Shown here: positions 11,512 through 22,658 of the stretch, piece by piece
Numbering within the stretch: the first letter of the stretch is position 1
Layout of the letters: the number at the start of each line of letters is the position of its first letter
Assembly: GCA_036346375.1 (NCBI GenBank)
Contig: CM070517.1
Location: forward strand, 47,216,200 to 47,280,199
Source of the DNA: Guadua angustifolia
Lineage: Eukaryota; Streptophyta; Magnoliopsida; Poales; Poaceae
Direction: 5' to 3'
Length of the DNA stretch: 64,000 nt
The notes under the pieces: model-generated
Told to the model about the DNA's origin: nothing
Database searches by the model: none
What the model saw: only the letters and a program-made list of their open reading frames with translations
Program-made: the position numbers and the translations under genes

Positions 11512-12410
11512 ATGTCACGTAAGAACGGTGGAGGCAAGTCGTCGCGAGGGAGCAGCGACGAGGTGGTCTCCCCGAGAAGCGTCCTCGACGGCTGCCCAAA
11601 GACGAGCTACGCCGACCGCAGTTACACTACGGTAGGGATGACGACGACAACTACCACAACCGCCACTTACACCACAACTACAACGTACACCGAGCCGTCC
11701 ACGTCGCCGACCACGCCAGCCGCGCGGAACGACGGGCCGCTGTGGAAGGACGTGATCGAGACGTGGCGGTCCAGGACCAAGCGGCGGCTCGCCGCCGGTA
11801 TCCCGTCGCTCCGGCGCTTCAGCTTCCGCAGCGGCACGGGCACCTGGCGGAGCGCTGCGGCGGGCCAGGCCGATGAGCACGAGTTCAGCGTCCTCCGCTC
11901 GTCCTTCCGGACCTTCTCTCTCTCCGAGCTCAAGAAGGCCACTCGCAACTTCAGCGAAGGTCGCTCTGGCCGCCTCCGTTAACAAGAGAAGAGCTTCGTC
12001 AACTGTCAAGAACACGCGATCTTCTAGAACTCATCCATGGATGCGTGTTGCAGAGAACGTGGTCGGCAGGGGAGGGTATGCCAAGGTGTACCGGGGCTGC
12101 CTGCCGGGCGGGGAGCTCGTAGCCGTGAAGAAGCTGTCGGCGGCGGCGGCGCCGGACAGGGACCGCCGGGTGGAGAGCTTCCTGTCGGAGCTGGGGCACG
12201 CCGTGAACGTGCGCCACCCCAACGTCGCCAGGCTCGTCGGCGTCGGCGTCGATGGTGGCGAGCACCTCGTGTTCCCCTTCTCCCGACTCGGCTGCCTCTC
12301 CGGCAGGCTCCACGGCTCCGGCGAGGAGGCGATGCCGTGGGACGCGAGGTACACGGTGGCCGTGGGCGCGGCGCGCGGGCTGGAGTACCTCCACGAGAGG
12401 TGCGCGAGGA

Positions 12411-12442
<32 letters not shown>

Positions 12443-14234
12443 ATCCTCCTCAAAGACGACTACGAGCCCCTGGTAAACCATACAAGCGCTGTCATTCTTT
12501 TTACAGCTCCGCCCTCGTAGACATCGGTACGATCTGTAGTACACATGTTTGATGTAGACAATATATATATAGTTAACGTTGAGATTGTATTGCATTGCAT
12601 GCACGTAGATCGTAATTAGTTTGTCCGTCCTAGCTAGATGATAAATACTGCCAATCTCTGTGTGTCCTTGCGTTGCAGGATACAGTATGTATGTTTTCCT
12701 TAATTTGGCTGTACATTTTCAGATATGTGATTTTGGGCTTGCAAAGTGGCTGCCAGCGAAGCTGACGCACTACCAAGTGACCACCTTCGAAGGCACGTTT
12801 GGGTCTGTCTGAAAATTACTTATCGATCTCAAGGCAGCAAATCAAATCAGTCAGCTTTTTTTATAAGCTCTTTTATGGTACACTGAAAATTCATATGCTA
12901 GTAATATGCTGCACCGAAAATTTTCTCCTTTTATATATATGATGCGTATGCTTAATTTTAGAGGACTTAATTTGTGAGTTTAATAGTGCGAATATACATT
13001 GATCGACAGGTACGTGCCGCCGGAGTACGACGCACGGCATCTTCAACGGAAGACGGACGTGTTCGCCTACGGCGTCGTGCTGCTCGAGCTGCTCACCGGC
13101 CGCCGCGCCATCGACGCCAAAAAGCTAAGCCTCCTCACATGGGTACGTACGCACCTAACCAATTACCTCTACAACTATACCCTAGCTAGGTTCCACATCC
13201 TAGCAGTAATCAGCTGTTTGTAATTATCACCATTGATAAGTAATAACCGGTTTTCCCTACGGATACAGGGAGAACACACAAACATTTAAAGTCCAAATCT
13301 AAAATTTCATTTGAAATCAATGAATAATAATTTCGGGTGGGCATATTCGAACTGAAGTTTTGCATTATATATAGTAATGCGACGAACCAAAACCGCGAGG
13401 GAAATCAGGGTTATTTTTTCGAATCCGACACTTGAAACCAGTTTCTACTCCCAATTAATTCGTTTTAATTGGCCATGCAAGGTCAATGATTCTTGTCTTA
13501 ACGTAGCAAAAGCTGTTCAATTCTTGCGTGTGCACGCAGGCGAGGCCGTTCCTCGACAGCGAGGACGAGATCCCGAGGATGGTCGACCCCGCGCTGGGCG
13601 GCCGGTACGACGCCGAGCAGCTCGGCAGCGTCGCCTGCGCCGCCAAGCTCTGCATCCACTCGTCCCCCGCCCTCAGGCCCCAGATGAGCCAGGTACTCTA
13701 GCTAGCTACTAATTGCGCGGTGAGCATGTAGTATTCGTTGGCTACAAATGCACTCACTCAATCCCTGAATAGATGTTATTTTAGGTTTTTGCACTTTCAC
13801 TAAGTTATATCTACAAAAGGTTATATCACCCATATTTGTTGTATCTTTAGATATTGTGACTTACGCTAGTACAAGTAAATGATGTTGGAAATAGCTAAAG
13901 AGAAAGGGTATAGAAGGAAAAAATGGTAAAGTTTACCTTAAAATGGTAAGATAACATATATTTAGAAATAAAATTTGAAAGCTAGAATAATGTGTATTAA
14001 GGGTCGAGAGAATATGTCAGTTCAGACAAAAAAATGTGTCTTCTTGCATAGGTTGCGCGGATACTCCGAGGAGAGGAGACGCATCAACTGAGGAATAAGG
14101 GACACAAGAGGACGACTAGTGATCATACCGTCGAGTTCCATGAAACCAACGGCCGTGATGCGACGAGATACCTGGATGATCTGAGCCGCCATAAGGCGCT
14201 CGCCTTCGACTTTGACGGGGAATCCATGTCATGA
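11512..14234 (+). CDS. Receptor-like cytoplasmic kinase (RLCK class VI-like), 6 exons
   Basis: A Ser/Thr kinase without signal peptide or membrane segment. Exons at 11512-11959, 12054-12472, 12723-12802, 13010-13142, 13540-13692 and 14052-14234 join in frame to 471 residues, all with GT-AG borders. Exon 1 has a low-complexity N-terminus with a Thr-rich tract and the FSLSELKKATRNFS lead-in. Exon 2 has the glycine loop GRGGYAKVYRG, the lysine in VAVKK and the catalytic loop IVHRDVKPANILL. Exon 3 has ICDFGLAKWLP and FEGTFG. Exon 4 has PPEYDA in place of APE, and TDVFAYGVVLLELLTGRRAID. The DFGLAKWLP and EGTFGY context is typical of class VI RLCKs, some of which bind ROP GTPases. That role is inference here. 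All catalytic residues are present and no break is seen. The ATG at 11512 is chosen because the frame upstream has no other ATG. Confidence 0.9.
13756..14036. mobile_element. Probable Stowaway-like MITE in kinase intron 5
   Basis: The last kinase intron is enlarged by AT-rich DNA starting near ACTCAATCCCTGAATAGATG. It ends near a segment with TTTAGAAATAAAATTTGAAA and TAAGGGTCGAGAGAATATGT, which resembles in part the inverted ends of 'CTCCCTCCGT'-type Stowaway MITEs. The ends have diverged, so borders are approximate. Confidence 0.4.
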
Positions 14235-14533
14235 GAAGAAATAGAATCATCCTTGGGTTCGATCTTAATTTCTAGTCACAGGAACTTTTATGGTGCTTAG
14301 ATAGTATATTTTGTAGAGATAAATTACATGTTTTATGCATTGTACGTGGTACAACAACGAAATTAATTGTACAATTCAGTATTGGAGAACAGAAATACCA
14401 ACTTGTCAGGAATTGAACACCGATGTCTCATACTGCAACCTTTTCTTTATATATGTACACACAGGAGTATAAGATCATTTTCAGGAAGACTTTTCCGTAC
14501 TCCTAGGAGTACATACTCCCACTTTTAATATAT
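14235..14533. other. 3' flank of the kinase gene
   Basis: Contains the probable 3' UTR of the kinase. The exact poly(A) site was not determined. At about 14460-14520 the word GGAGTATAAGATCATTTTC begins a repeat-like AT-rich sequence that resumes after the MITE at 14534-14793. Confidence 0.35.
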
Positions 14534-14793
14534 TCTAATGACTTGTGTCCGGACGTCCGAAATTTTCGAAGCGTTGCAATATTTTTTTTCTACGCGTGTA
14601 GCATTTTTTTACAATGTGTGCAACATTTTCCTTCGACAAACAGTAAAATGCGGAACAGTAAACGGATGTTGCAAGCGTTGAAAAAAAATGTTGCACGCGT
14701 CGGCAAAAAATGTTGTAAGCGTAGAAAAAAAATGTTGCAAGAGGCGTCCGATGGGATGAACAGTAATCGGACGTCCGAGCGCTAGTTCTTCCC
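14534..14793. mobile_element. Mutator-type MITE, 260 bp, 9-bp TSD TTAATATAT
   Basis: Inverted ends carry GGACGTCCGA. The left end is TCTAATGACTTGTGTCCGGA and the right end, read on the minus strand, is GGGAAGAACTAGCGCTCGGA. Perfect 9-bp TTAATATAT copies flank it at 14525-14533 and 14794-14802, the TSD length typical of Mutator-like elements. The interior has repeated AAAAAATGTTGYAAGCG words and no gene. Related copies lie at about 2125-2286 and 38320-38505. Confidence 0.8.
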
Positions 14794-15122
14794 TTAATAT
14801 ATCACTTAAATGAACACTTTATACTCCTTTATCACTTTTAGTATACTCCATAAATAATTTTAAGATACTTCAATGTGACATGGTTGAAAAAGCTTCATCA
14901 GAACCCTTTGTTTTTTTGCTACATACATTTTTCCATATGAAAAAGGAATATATAAATAAATTATGCTATAAAGGGTGGAATTTAATGAAATTTTTCATAG
15001 AACTCATTTTGAAGTATCTTATAATCAGTATTTGAGTATACTCAAAAGGATAAAGGTATAACAACATAATTTAAACAGTATACTAGAGGTGGAAGTGCGT
15101 ACACAAAGGAGTATAAAACTAT

Positions 15123-15126
<4 letters not shown>

Positions 15127-15183
<57 letters not shown>
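15127..15183. repeat. (AT)n microsatellite
   Basis: About 28 uninterrupted AT units. Confidence 0.95.
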
Positions 15184-15185
<2 letters not shown>

Positions 15186-15527
15186 AAGCCTCTTTTCTAC
15201 TCGGAGTATGCCAGTATCTCACAATGTATGGGGTATCTCGTGCGACGGAGGGTATGCAGCGTAATATCACGAGTATATAAGATCATCTTGGTGGTATGTA
15301 CATTTTTCAGAGGTGGTATCGTATTTTTTGGACATACTCCTTTTTATCTGCGTATATGAAGGTATTTGCAAAATCGCTAAAAATCATGGACTCCTTACAA
15401 TTTTTTCATCGGCTTACATTGGAGTATCTTATAATTAGTGTATGAGTGTACCTAAAGTGATAAAGGAGTATTTTAAATTCATTTAGGTGGTATTTGAGGA
15501 GGAGTAATTACTCCGGAGTAAAAGATA

Positions 15528-15533
<6 letters not shown>

Positions 15534-15581
<48 letters not shown>
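15534..15581. repeat. (AT)n microsatellite
   Basis: About 23 uninterrupted AT units; its left flank repeats that of the tract at 15127-15183. Confidence 0.95.
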
Positions 15582-15582
<1 letters not shown>

Positions 15583-15600
15583 CATCTCTGGAACGTGGGA

Positions 15601-17020
15601 ATTTAACAATCTTACAGAAGAACGATCAACTTATTTAGGAGATTCCTGAGTGCTCCAAACAGGCATTCAGTAGTTTCTGGCAATATTGTCCTCAGAAATT
15701 TATGCTGTCTTATCTCAACTAAATGAATCAATCATCGCATTGTTAATGCAGCAATAGATGCATTGAACCTCAGCTTACATGAAGGCGATGAAACCATAAT
15801 TGAGCAATGCAAGCCCTGCAACACACCACTCCGCAAACGCGGTGCAGCTAACCACAACACTCGTCTTCTGCTCATTAAAAACCCTCTGAATTTGCCTGGC
15901 TCTCCCTTACAGTCTTACTGCATGCCAAGAACAAGCAAGCAGCAGTAGAGATCTTCAGTGACGCCATGAATGCATCGGTTTGGTTTGGTTCGCCCTCATG
16001 GATCTCCGCCGCTACATTCAATGATTCAATGGTGTATGTGTGTGCAATGCATCGTCAGAGATTCAGAGGGCACACCAGTTTCAGTACAAACCAAACCTGA
16101 CCGGCCTTAAAAGATTCGCAAGCTGAGCTGCACCTGCGTGCCTTTGTGAAAGCGCGCAACGTTATGGATGTCTCCGTACCTGTACAGCTACGCATACTGC
16201 CCTCAGGGAGCTCTCTCTTTAACTTTCGTGACCTACCTCTCCGGACAAAAATTTATGCAGCATGTGCCCTGCATGGCCGCCAGACGCAGCAACGAGTGTA
16301 ACATACCTGCAGCCCCGCGTCAAGATGGGGCAAACAAAGGAGGGAGATTACAGTGACAGTACTACACTTACGGGTTAACTGTCAAATCGGTTATCGATGA
16401 TTACGGCGAAAGCCAGCCATAAAACGGAGAATTGTAGCCCAGAGTCCTCGAGCACAACTATGCTATATACTTATATGCATTTGATTTTCGATTTGATGGA
16501 TTGCATGTTAGGAACGGTAGAATGGTGCCGCCTGAACTTGCAGGCTGTTACAATGGGGCACATACCTGAATCTTTGTGATTTGTCAATGGAAGTATCAGT
16601 GGCACTTGGAGTCCATTGGAGCCTAGCACTAGCAGTAGGCCACGTATACTAACTAGCTAGGGCAGGGAAAAGGTGATTATAGGACATTAGGGTAAAGGAG
16701 ACAAGTTCCTCATGCCACCTCTTGTTTCTAACCCACCATTAGGGCAAAATCAGAAAGCACAACCAAGCAAGAGCAAGGAGATGCTGCCCGAATCCTCCCT
16801 TCCACACTTTCTCCTTCTCTCCTTTGTCCTCCTCCCCAGGAAAGCTAACAATCATCAGGAGTTGCGCGTGGAGATTCGTGCTCGGGGCGGTGGGACCCCG
16901 ACGGCAGCGAGACCCACACGGCCACGCCGCACCTCTCGCTGTTTTGACCTCGCCTCTGTTTCTGCACCAGCACGACTGCTAAAGCGGCTGGCTGCGCCCT
17001 TTTCCCCCTCGCCTGGGTGA
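15601..17020. other. Intergenic, no supported gene
   Basis: Open frames of about 60-100 codons occur on the plus strand (15763, 16168, 16712), but none has a recognisable domain or consistent codon bias. Confidence 0.4.
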
Positions 17021-17799
17021 CAGTGACATGTGGGGACCGGGCTACCGCCGGGACCACACGTCAGGACGGGAGATGTCCGCGCGTGTCAGCGTGCACCTGT
17101 TGCCAACGCGGCGACACGGGGAGCAAGGTGGCCACAGTGACAGACCCTCTATTGCTAAATACTTCTTCCTCCGCCATGAGGGCATGTACGGTACAGTCAC
17201 TGCCACGTGGGGACTCAGGTCGTCTGGGTCCACACGACATAGAGAGAGGAGTCAAGTAGTCAATGCGATTCTCTGCCGCAGTAGTTAAATTAAAGAGGCT
17301 TCCACCCCACACTCACCACACGGTCGCACGGAAGAGGCTTCCTGTCGCTGGCATGTGGACCAGAGAAACAACAGGTCCACATGTCAGTGATACAAGTTCC
17401 TTGGTTTGCACGACGGTTAAAGCGGCAAACTTCCTCCTCAAGCCCCACCCGACTGCCACAACCGGGACCCACAAGTCAGAGGCAATACACTCCACATTGA
17501 CCTCTAGCTCCACCCGCACGGTGACCAAAGCACAGCAAAGCTCATTCCAAAAAAACAGCCACTGCCATGTGGGCCAGATAGCCGCGAGCCCCCGCATGTC
17601 AGTAGGAGATATCATCCACCACGTGGGATCCAACAGCTCGCCGCACGCTTATCAAGGCAGAGCCCCCATCCCCAAAGCCTTCTTCTCCCCCACTCCAAGG
17701 CTCCAAAGCCCACCATTGAACGTGAACTCCATTAGTTATCTCCTCTACTGCTACTACCACCTCACCACCTCTCCCTGAAGGCTCGAAGCCAAGAGGTCC
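17021..17799 (+). promoter_or_regulatory. Upstream region of the LRR gene with repeated ACATGT/CACGTG words
   Basis: In about 600 bp before the LRR start there are repeated CACATGTCAGTG-like and CACGTGGG words: GTGACATGTGGGGACC (17023), GCCACGTGGGGAC (17202), GGTCCACATGTCAGTG (17374), GGGACCCACAAGTCAG (17463), GCCATGTGGGCC (17562), CGCATGTCAGTAGG (17594) and CCACGTGGGATCC (17619). CACGTG is the G-box core. Such ACATGTCAGT words are frequent near grass gene starts. A regulatory role is inferred. Confidence 0.4.
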
Positions 17800-19004
17800 A
17801 TGGCTGCGCGCGCAATGCGACGCCCGCGCGGTGTCCTCCTGATGCTCCGTGCCGTCCTCCTCGCGGCGGCTGCGGCGGCGCCGCCCGCGGTGGCGACGCT
17901 GCACCCGGTAGAATACCTGGGGCTGCAGGCCATCCGTCGCGCGCTCTCCGACATGCCGGGCTCCCGATTCTTCGATTCATGGGACTTCACCGCCGACCCC
18001 TGCGCGTTCGCCGGCGTCTCCTGCTCCGGCGACGGCCGGGTCATGACGCTCGCGCTTGGCGACCCGCGTGCCGGCGCGCCGGGCCTCTCCGGCACTTTCC
18101 CTCAGCCGCGCTCGCTCGCTCTCCTCTCTCAGTTCGCTTACCCTCGTCCCCGGCCGCGTGTCCGGGAGCTCACCCCGCTGTCGCCTTGCTCCCGTCCCTC
18201 CGCTTCCTCGCCCTCTCCGGGAACCTCCTCTCCGGTGACCTCCCCGCCGCCTTCTCCCCCGCGCTTCAGACAGTCGACCTCAGCAAAACTCATTCTCCGG
18301 TCGGATACCCGCCTCGCTCTTCCTAGTCAGAAGCCTGCGAACACTCGTCCTCGCCCACAACTCTATCTCCGGCGAGATCCCCAGGACGGTGAGTGCACCA
18401 TTGGTCCATCTCGATCTCAGGAACAATCACCTATCCGGCGGCGTCCCGTCGCTCCCGGAGACGCTCGTGTACGTGTGCCTCGCCGGGAACAGGCTCTCCG
18501 GCCACGTGGGTGCCGTTCTCCGGAGGCTGCCGAGGCTGTCTTTTCTTGATCTCAGCGGGAACTGGTTCTCTGGCGAGGTGCCTGGTGAGCTCTTCTCCTT
18601 CCGCATTGGATACCTGCAGCTGCGCAAGAACTCGTTCTCCGGTGAGCTCCGGCCGGCAGGGCGGGTGCCGGCGGGCGCCACGGTGGACCTCAGCCACAAT
18701 GCACTCTCAGGGCGGGTGCCGCCGGAGCTGGCTCCCGCGGCGGCGGTGTACCTGAACGGCAACAAGTTCGCCGGCGATGTGCCGCCGGAGATCGCTGCTG
18801 CGGCGGAGGGCGGGCGGATGCGGGTGCTCTTCTTGCAGGACAACTTCTTGACCAGGATCGGCGTGGGCGGCGTGCCAGCGAGCGCGGCCGTGTGCGCACT
18901 ATAACTGCGTGGCGCCGCCGCCGACCGTGGTGGCCGCGTGCCCGGCCAAGGGTGGCAGGGGGCGGCGCCGGCCGCCGGCTCAGTGCGGCGGGCGGAGGGG
19001 GTAA
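17800..19004 (+). pseudogene. Secreted/cell-surface leucine-rich repeat protein gene, frame broken
   Basis: The ATG at 17800 opens a signal-peptide-like start (hydrophobic VLLAAAAAA, residues about 13-32), then an N-terminal cap with DPCAFAGVSC and the LGDPRAG segment. Plant-type LRRs follow, with LRFLALSGNLLSGDLP, LVHLDLRNNHLSGGVP, LSFLDLSGNWFSGEVP and VDLSHNALSGRVPPEL. The C-terminal cap (YNCVAPP... ending at the TAA at 19002) is in a third frame. No kinase domain or membrane anchor is seen, so it resembles plant LRR-only secreted proteins of about 400 residues. The frame changes near 18100, 18120, 18165, 18178, 18287 and 18895. At most of these points one base is missing from a run of C, G or A. 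Either this is a pseudogene or the consensus is faulty. It appears to be single-exon. Confidence 0.75.
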
Positions 19005-19407
19005 GGAGGGCGAAATGGGGTTTAAGGTTTTGGGGGTTTAGTGGGTAATGGTGGTCTCATGATTCATGAGACGAGTGAATAATAATTTTTGGTGTATATT
19101 CTTGCGGTTTATCTTTAGATATACGACTGTGATTTTGTCGAGAGTACACGTGGACGGTGGATCTGATGTGTTTCAATGTTCGCGGTTGCAATTTACATAG
19201 AAAATTTTGTGTAAAGAAATGTCCGATCTTATTATGTCATCTCTAATAAAATGACGACCAATTTGCTACTACCTGTTGCACCTAGGTAGTTTGAATTCAC
19301 CTTGTACAAACTTTATTCTTCAGATGCATGTATTTTTATATTTACTGTGATTTATTGTATAATGACCTTACTACGGAAGTGCTTTGTGACAATGATTCAG
19401 TACCTTA
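19005..19407. other. 3' flank of the LRR gene
   Basis: AT-rich DNA with no coding sequence; it probably holds the 3' UTR of the LRR locus. Confidence 0.4.
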
Positions 19408-19702
19408 GAGCATCTCCAAGAGAGCCCTAAATAGGTTGCTAATTGTAATTATAGGGCTTTGATGAAAAAAAAGCACTCAACAGAGGTTGTATTTTAAGAA
19501 AAATTATCAAAATAAGTTTAGGACTAGACTCTGTTGCTATATTTAGCAACGCTCCTCTCGACCCTAAAGAAGAGATGAATAAAGGATTGGAGATTTAGGG
19601 TCTAATTCTTGAGTCAATAGCTATCTTGGGTCCTAATTTTTTAGTTTAGACCTATTTTGAGGTATAGGACTCTATTTTAAGGCTTAACTATTGGAGATGC
19701 TC
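19408..19702. mobile_element. Tourist-like MITE, 295 bp, TSD TTA
   Basis: Perfect terminal inverted repeats GAGCATCTCCAA / TTGGAGATGCTC with TTA on both sides (19405-19407 and 19703-19705). The left interior (GAGCCCTAAATAGGTTGCTA) is shared with the truncated copy at 21677. The 3-bp TTA TSD points to PIF/Harbinger (Tourist). Confidence 0.8.
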
Positions 19703-19705
19703 TTA

Positions 19706-21676
19706 GCAGATTTTTGCGATCTTTTGAGGCATAATTTTGCTGGTTCTCTGGCTGTACAGGGCAGTGGTAAGGAAGGAATGAAAATTGGTTTATCTCGAAC
19801 GACTTTAAAGAATTTAATTTACTATGAGTCGTAACTCGTAACTCTAGATGAACTATCCAAGTGAAGCACTGAAGAGAAAATTAGACTTTACCTGGGGTAT
19901 TTGGAAGAAAAAAAGGTACTGCAATGACCTGGATTAAAAAAAACGCTGAAGTTACTGCATATTCTTTTTCTGAATTTGCTTTGAGGAGTTGAGTAAGCAT
20001 CTTTCTTTCTTTTTTTCTTTTCTTCTCTCCTTTCTTCTTTTCCAAATTCACTTTGGGAACTCAACTGAAGAACTCACGAGAATGATCTGGTGTAATTACA
20101 GTCTTTCATATCGTATTTTACCTCGTGCAAAGCAGTGCAAGCATTTTTTACATGCTATGTTTTGTATAGCTAGCTACAGCCCCGTTATAGTTGATTGCGC
20201 TATAGCTTTTTATATCTTAAACACCAAGCTACTAGCTAATATTCTGTTATATTAACTATAAACACTATAACTAGCAATAGACATGCTATATGCCGTAGTT
20301 TATAGCTAGCGATAACTTCATTATCCTAGGTACTTATAGGTTAAAATATTATATCTATTTTGAAATCCAATATTGTTAGAAGGACCAATTACATCTTTTA
20401 TAAGTATAAACTATAAGAAAGCCAAAAAATACCTTATCTCACATTTTAATAATCCAGTATTCATATTTCTTAGTGATTAAGTATTTGTTATTAAAAACAT
20501 TATGATATAGTTATCGGTTATGGTCTTGATATATATTAGCATGTTTGTTGATCTCAGGCTTGACTCATATTTTTATTATAAAAATATTTATACCTTTTTA
20601 AAGTACCATGAATCCATGATTATATGATGTGTTTAGAGGTGATTTATATTATATACATACCTTTCTAACTGTTGTAGCTTTTTTGTTTACCTTACCGTGC
20701 CGCGACCTTGCTTACTTGTGCAACTTTGTGTTTGTTTCTTTAGCCTTTAAACAGAGCTACAAACAAAGTTACAGTCTCGATCTATGGGAACCCGAGACCT
20801 TCGTATTACACACCGGCTGTCACGCACTGTGGTCATCTCTCTTCCTTTGTCCAAGCATCTAGTATTCACTTTCTTTATGATGACCTCAAATCTTTTTTTT
20901 CTTTTTGCTTGTGTTGCTCACATAGCACAAGATGAGCAGAATGATGCATGTATAGTTTGTCTAGTGTATCTCCTGCACAGGGCGGGCACACTATCATGAT
21001 CCATGACCACATGACATCTATTTGACTATTTCTATGGCATGCAATTAGATGATGAAATAAGGCTAATGAGTAATATGATTGGTGAATTTTATTCCTCTCA
21101 CTGCATGTACAACAGCCAGTACTTTTATACCATGCTACTAATGTACACGCGCATACAGAGTGGCAGCAGGCGAGTGCTGTGGCAGCAGCGCCTTTGCTTT
21201 GCCATCTCTGGAGGCTCTGAACTCTGCATGGCATGGCATATCTTTGCTTTGCCGGTATGAATGGGCAGAGGAAAAAAGGCAGAGAAAGAACGCTGAAACT
21301 GAACGCCGCGCTTGTTCGGTTTCACTTGGATTTTTGCCTCGTGATGGGAATGTGAGGTAGCGAGAGTGAGTGTGAGGAGCAGAGCAGCAGCAGCAGCCAA
21401 TGGTTTCACAGCTCACGGGCGTATGCGTGGGTGTCCTTCTGGCCTCTGTATCGCTGGAGGAAGAAGGCAGAAGGGAACAAAGGCAAACAGAATTGGGAGG
21501 TGATTGCAAAGTGAATCACAATGGATTTTGCTGCCTGCTGAAATCCACACACACATACACACAAAAAAAGGGAATAGTTTTTGTTATCTTTATGATGCTT
21601 GAAAATATATGAAGACTGTGTGTTGCTTGTTTTCATGTTGTGTACGAAGCTAGAAAGAAGAGATTTTGGGGTATTA
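19706..21676. other. Intergenic AT-rich region, no supported gene
   Basis: Short open frames occur on both strands (the longest is about 123 codons at 21138-21509, minus), but none shows a domain or splice structure. Confidence 0.4.
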
Positions 21677-21840
21677 GAGCATCTCCAAGAGGAGCCCTAA
21701 ATAGGTTGCTAATTGTAATTATAGGGTTTTGGTGGAAAAAAACACTCCAACGAGAGGTTGTATTTGAGAAAATTTAGCAAAATAAGTATACGACTGGAGT
21801 CGTGTCGCTATATTTGGCGGCGTTCCTCTCCGCCCTATTC
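21677..21840. mobile_element. Left end of a second Tourist-like MITE copy
   Basis: GAGCATCTCCAAGAGGAGCC followed by CTAAATAGGTTGCTAATTGT matches the complete MITE at 19408 closely for about 160 bp. Homology then stops at GCGTTCCTCTCCGCCCTATT. TTA precedes it (21674-21676). The right terminal repeat is not present before the gap at 22559, so it is truncated, rearranged, or ends inside the gap. Confidence 0.7.
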
Positions 21841-22102
21841 TCTTCGCGTCTTGGCCTGCGTACAAGCGCCGCTGCAGCCCGGCTTCGCTTCTTCGGTCAC
21901 CGCCTCCTCGCGCCGCGCCGACGGGCCGTCCACCCTCTCGTTCGTGGATGTCGTCCGGCCGCCATCTCCCTCGCGTCGGCGCCATCCGGGCGAAGCCGAC
22001 TTCTTATCGTCATCCTGACCATCTTCACTTTCGATTGCGGGGAGGGAAAGGAATCGATTGGAGAGAGGAGGAGGAGAAGAAGAAGAAAAGAGGGAGGCAT
22101 CC

Positions 22103-22248
22103 ATGGCGTCGGGGTGGGGATCAGCGGAACAAGGGCGTTACTCGACTTTGGCTGGACTTCAGCGAGTGCATGAGCCGTTCTTGCCCGACCATCCGACACG
22201 TGCCCTCCTCGCGTGGACTACCTCGAGTGCCTCCACCACTCCAAGGAG
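22103..22248 (+). pseudogene. NDUFS5: NDUFS5-like (complex I 15-kDa subunit) first exon, frameshifted
   Basis: The segment starts ATGGCGTCGGGGTGGGG (MASGWG, the conserved plant NDUFS5 start) and ends CACCACTCCAAGGAG|GTATAT, which matches the LHHSKE exon end of this family with a donor site. Between them LDFSECMSR appears in another frame, so at least two frame changes separate the start from the CX9C cysteine region. The family protein is a small intermembrane-space subunit of mitochondrial complex I. The next exon is not found before the gap. A purine-rich leader precedes the ATG. It is a broken copy or a mis-assembled one, because the changes are again losses in G or C runs. Confidence 0.65.
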
Positions 22249-22558
22249 GTATATGCTTGCTACCCATACGTTCCTCATCTATTCCCTTCCTTCTCCCACT
22301 TCCTCTTCTTCTTCCTCTAACTTCAGATCTCAGCTGTCCTGCTACCATCACCTACCCTGCCCTCAATGTTCCTCAGCTTCTTTGTATCTTGCACAATCCG
22401 ATAAGACTTGCACAATCCTAGATGCAGATATTGCTAGGAATTTAGGTGAATCAAAAGGCGTAGTCCGATTAGATTGCATTGCAAATCTTGGATGAAGAAC
22501 TGGAAAAATCTGGAATTTTTGAACCAGATTCGAAAAAAGTGCTCCTAGGGAACCACTG
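22249..22558. other. Sequence between the NDUFS5-like exon and the gap
   Basis: Intron-like DNA rich in CTTCC words, then about 120 bp with an open frame interrupted by the gap. No second NDUFS5 exon is recognisable. Confidence 0.35.
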
Positions 22559-22658
22559 NNNNNNNNNNNNNNNNNNNNNNNNNNNNNNNNNNNNNNNNNN
22601 NNNNNNNNNNNNNNNNNNNNNNNNNNNNNNNNNNNNNNNNNNNNNNNNNNNNNNNNNN
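22559..22658. other. Assembly gap, 100 Ns
   Basis: Exactly 100 N characters, the conventional size for a gap of unknown length. True distance and content are unknown. Confidence 1.

Larger units (their letters stand above)
14803..15600. repeat. AT-rich repeat region with inverted and direct 'GGAGTAT' words
   Basis: Around the two (AT)n tracts, related flanks recur. AAGTATCTTATAATCAGTAT...GGATAAAGG (about 15013-15057) and GAGTATCTTATAATTAGTGT...GATAAAGGAGTA (about 15421-15470) are direct repeats. The inverse (TACTCCTTTATCACTTTTAG...TAAGATACTTCAA) lies at 14821-14873. This looks like the arms of one decayed element. No gene is seen. Confidence 0.5.

Noticed and set aside
11515..12604. Minus-strand frames of 140-201 codons over the kinase exons
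   Set aside because: Shadows of the GC-rich kinase coding exons on the plus strand.
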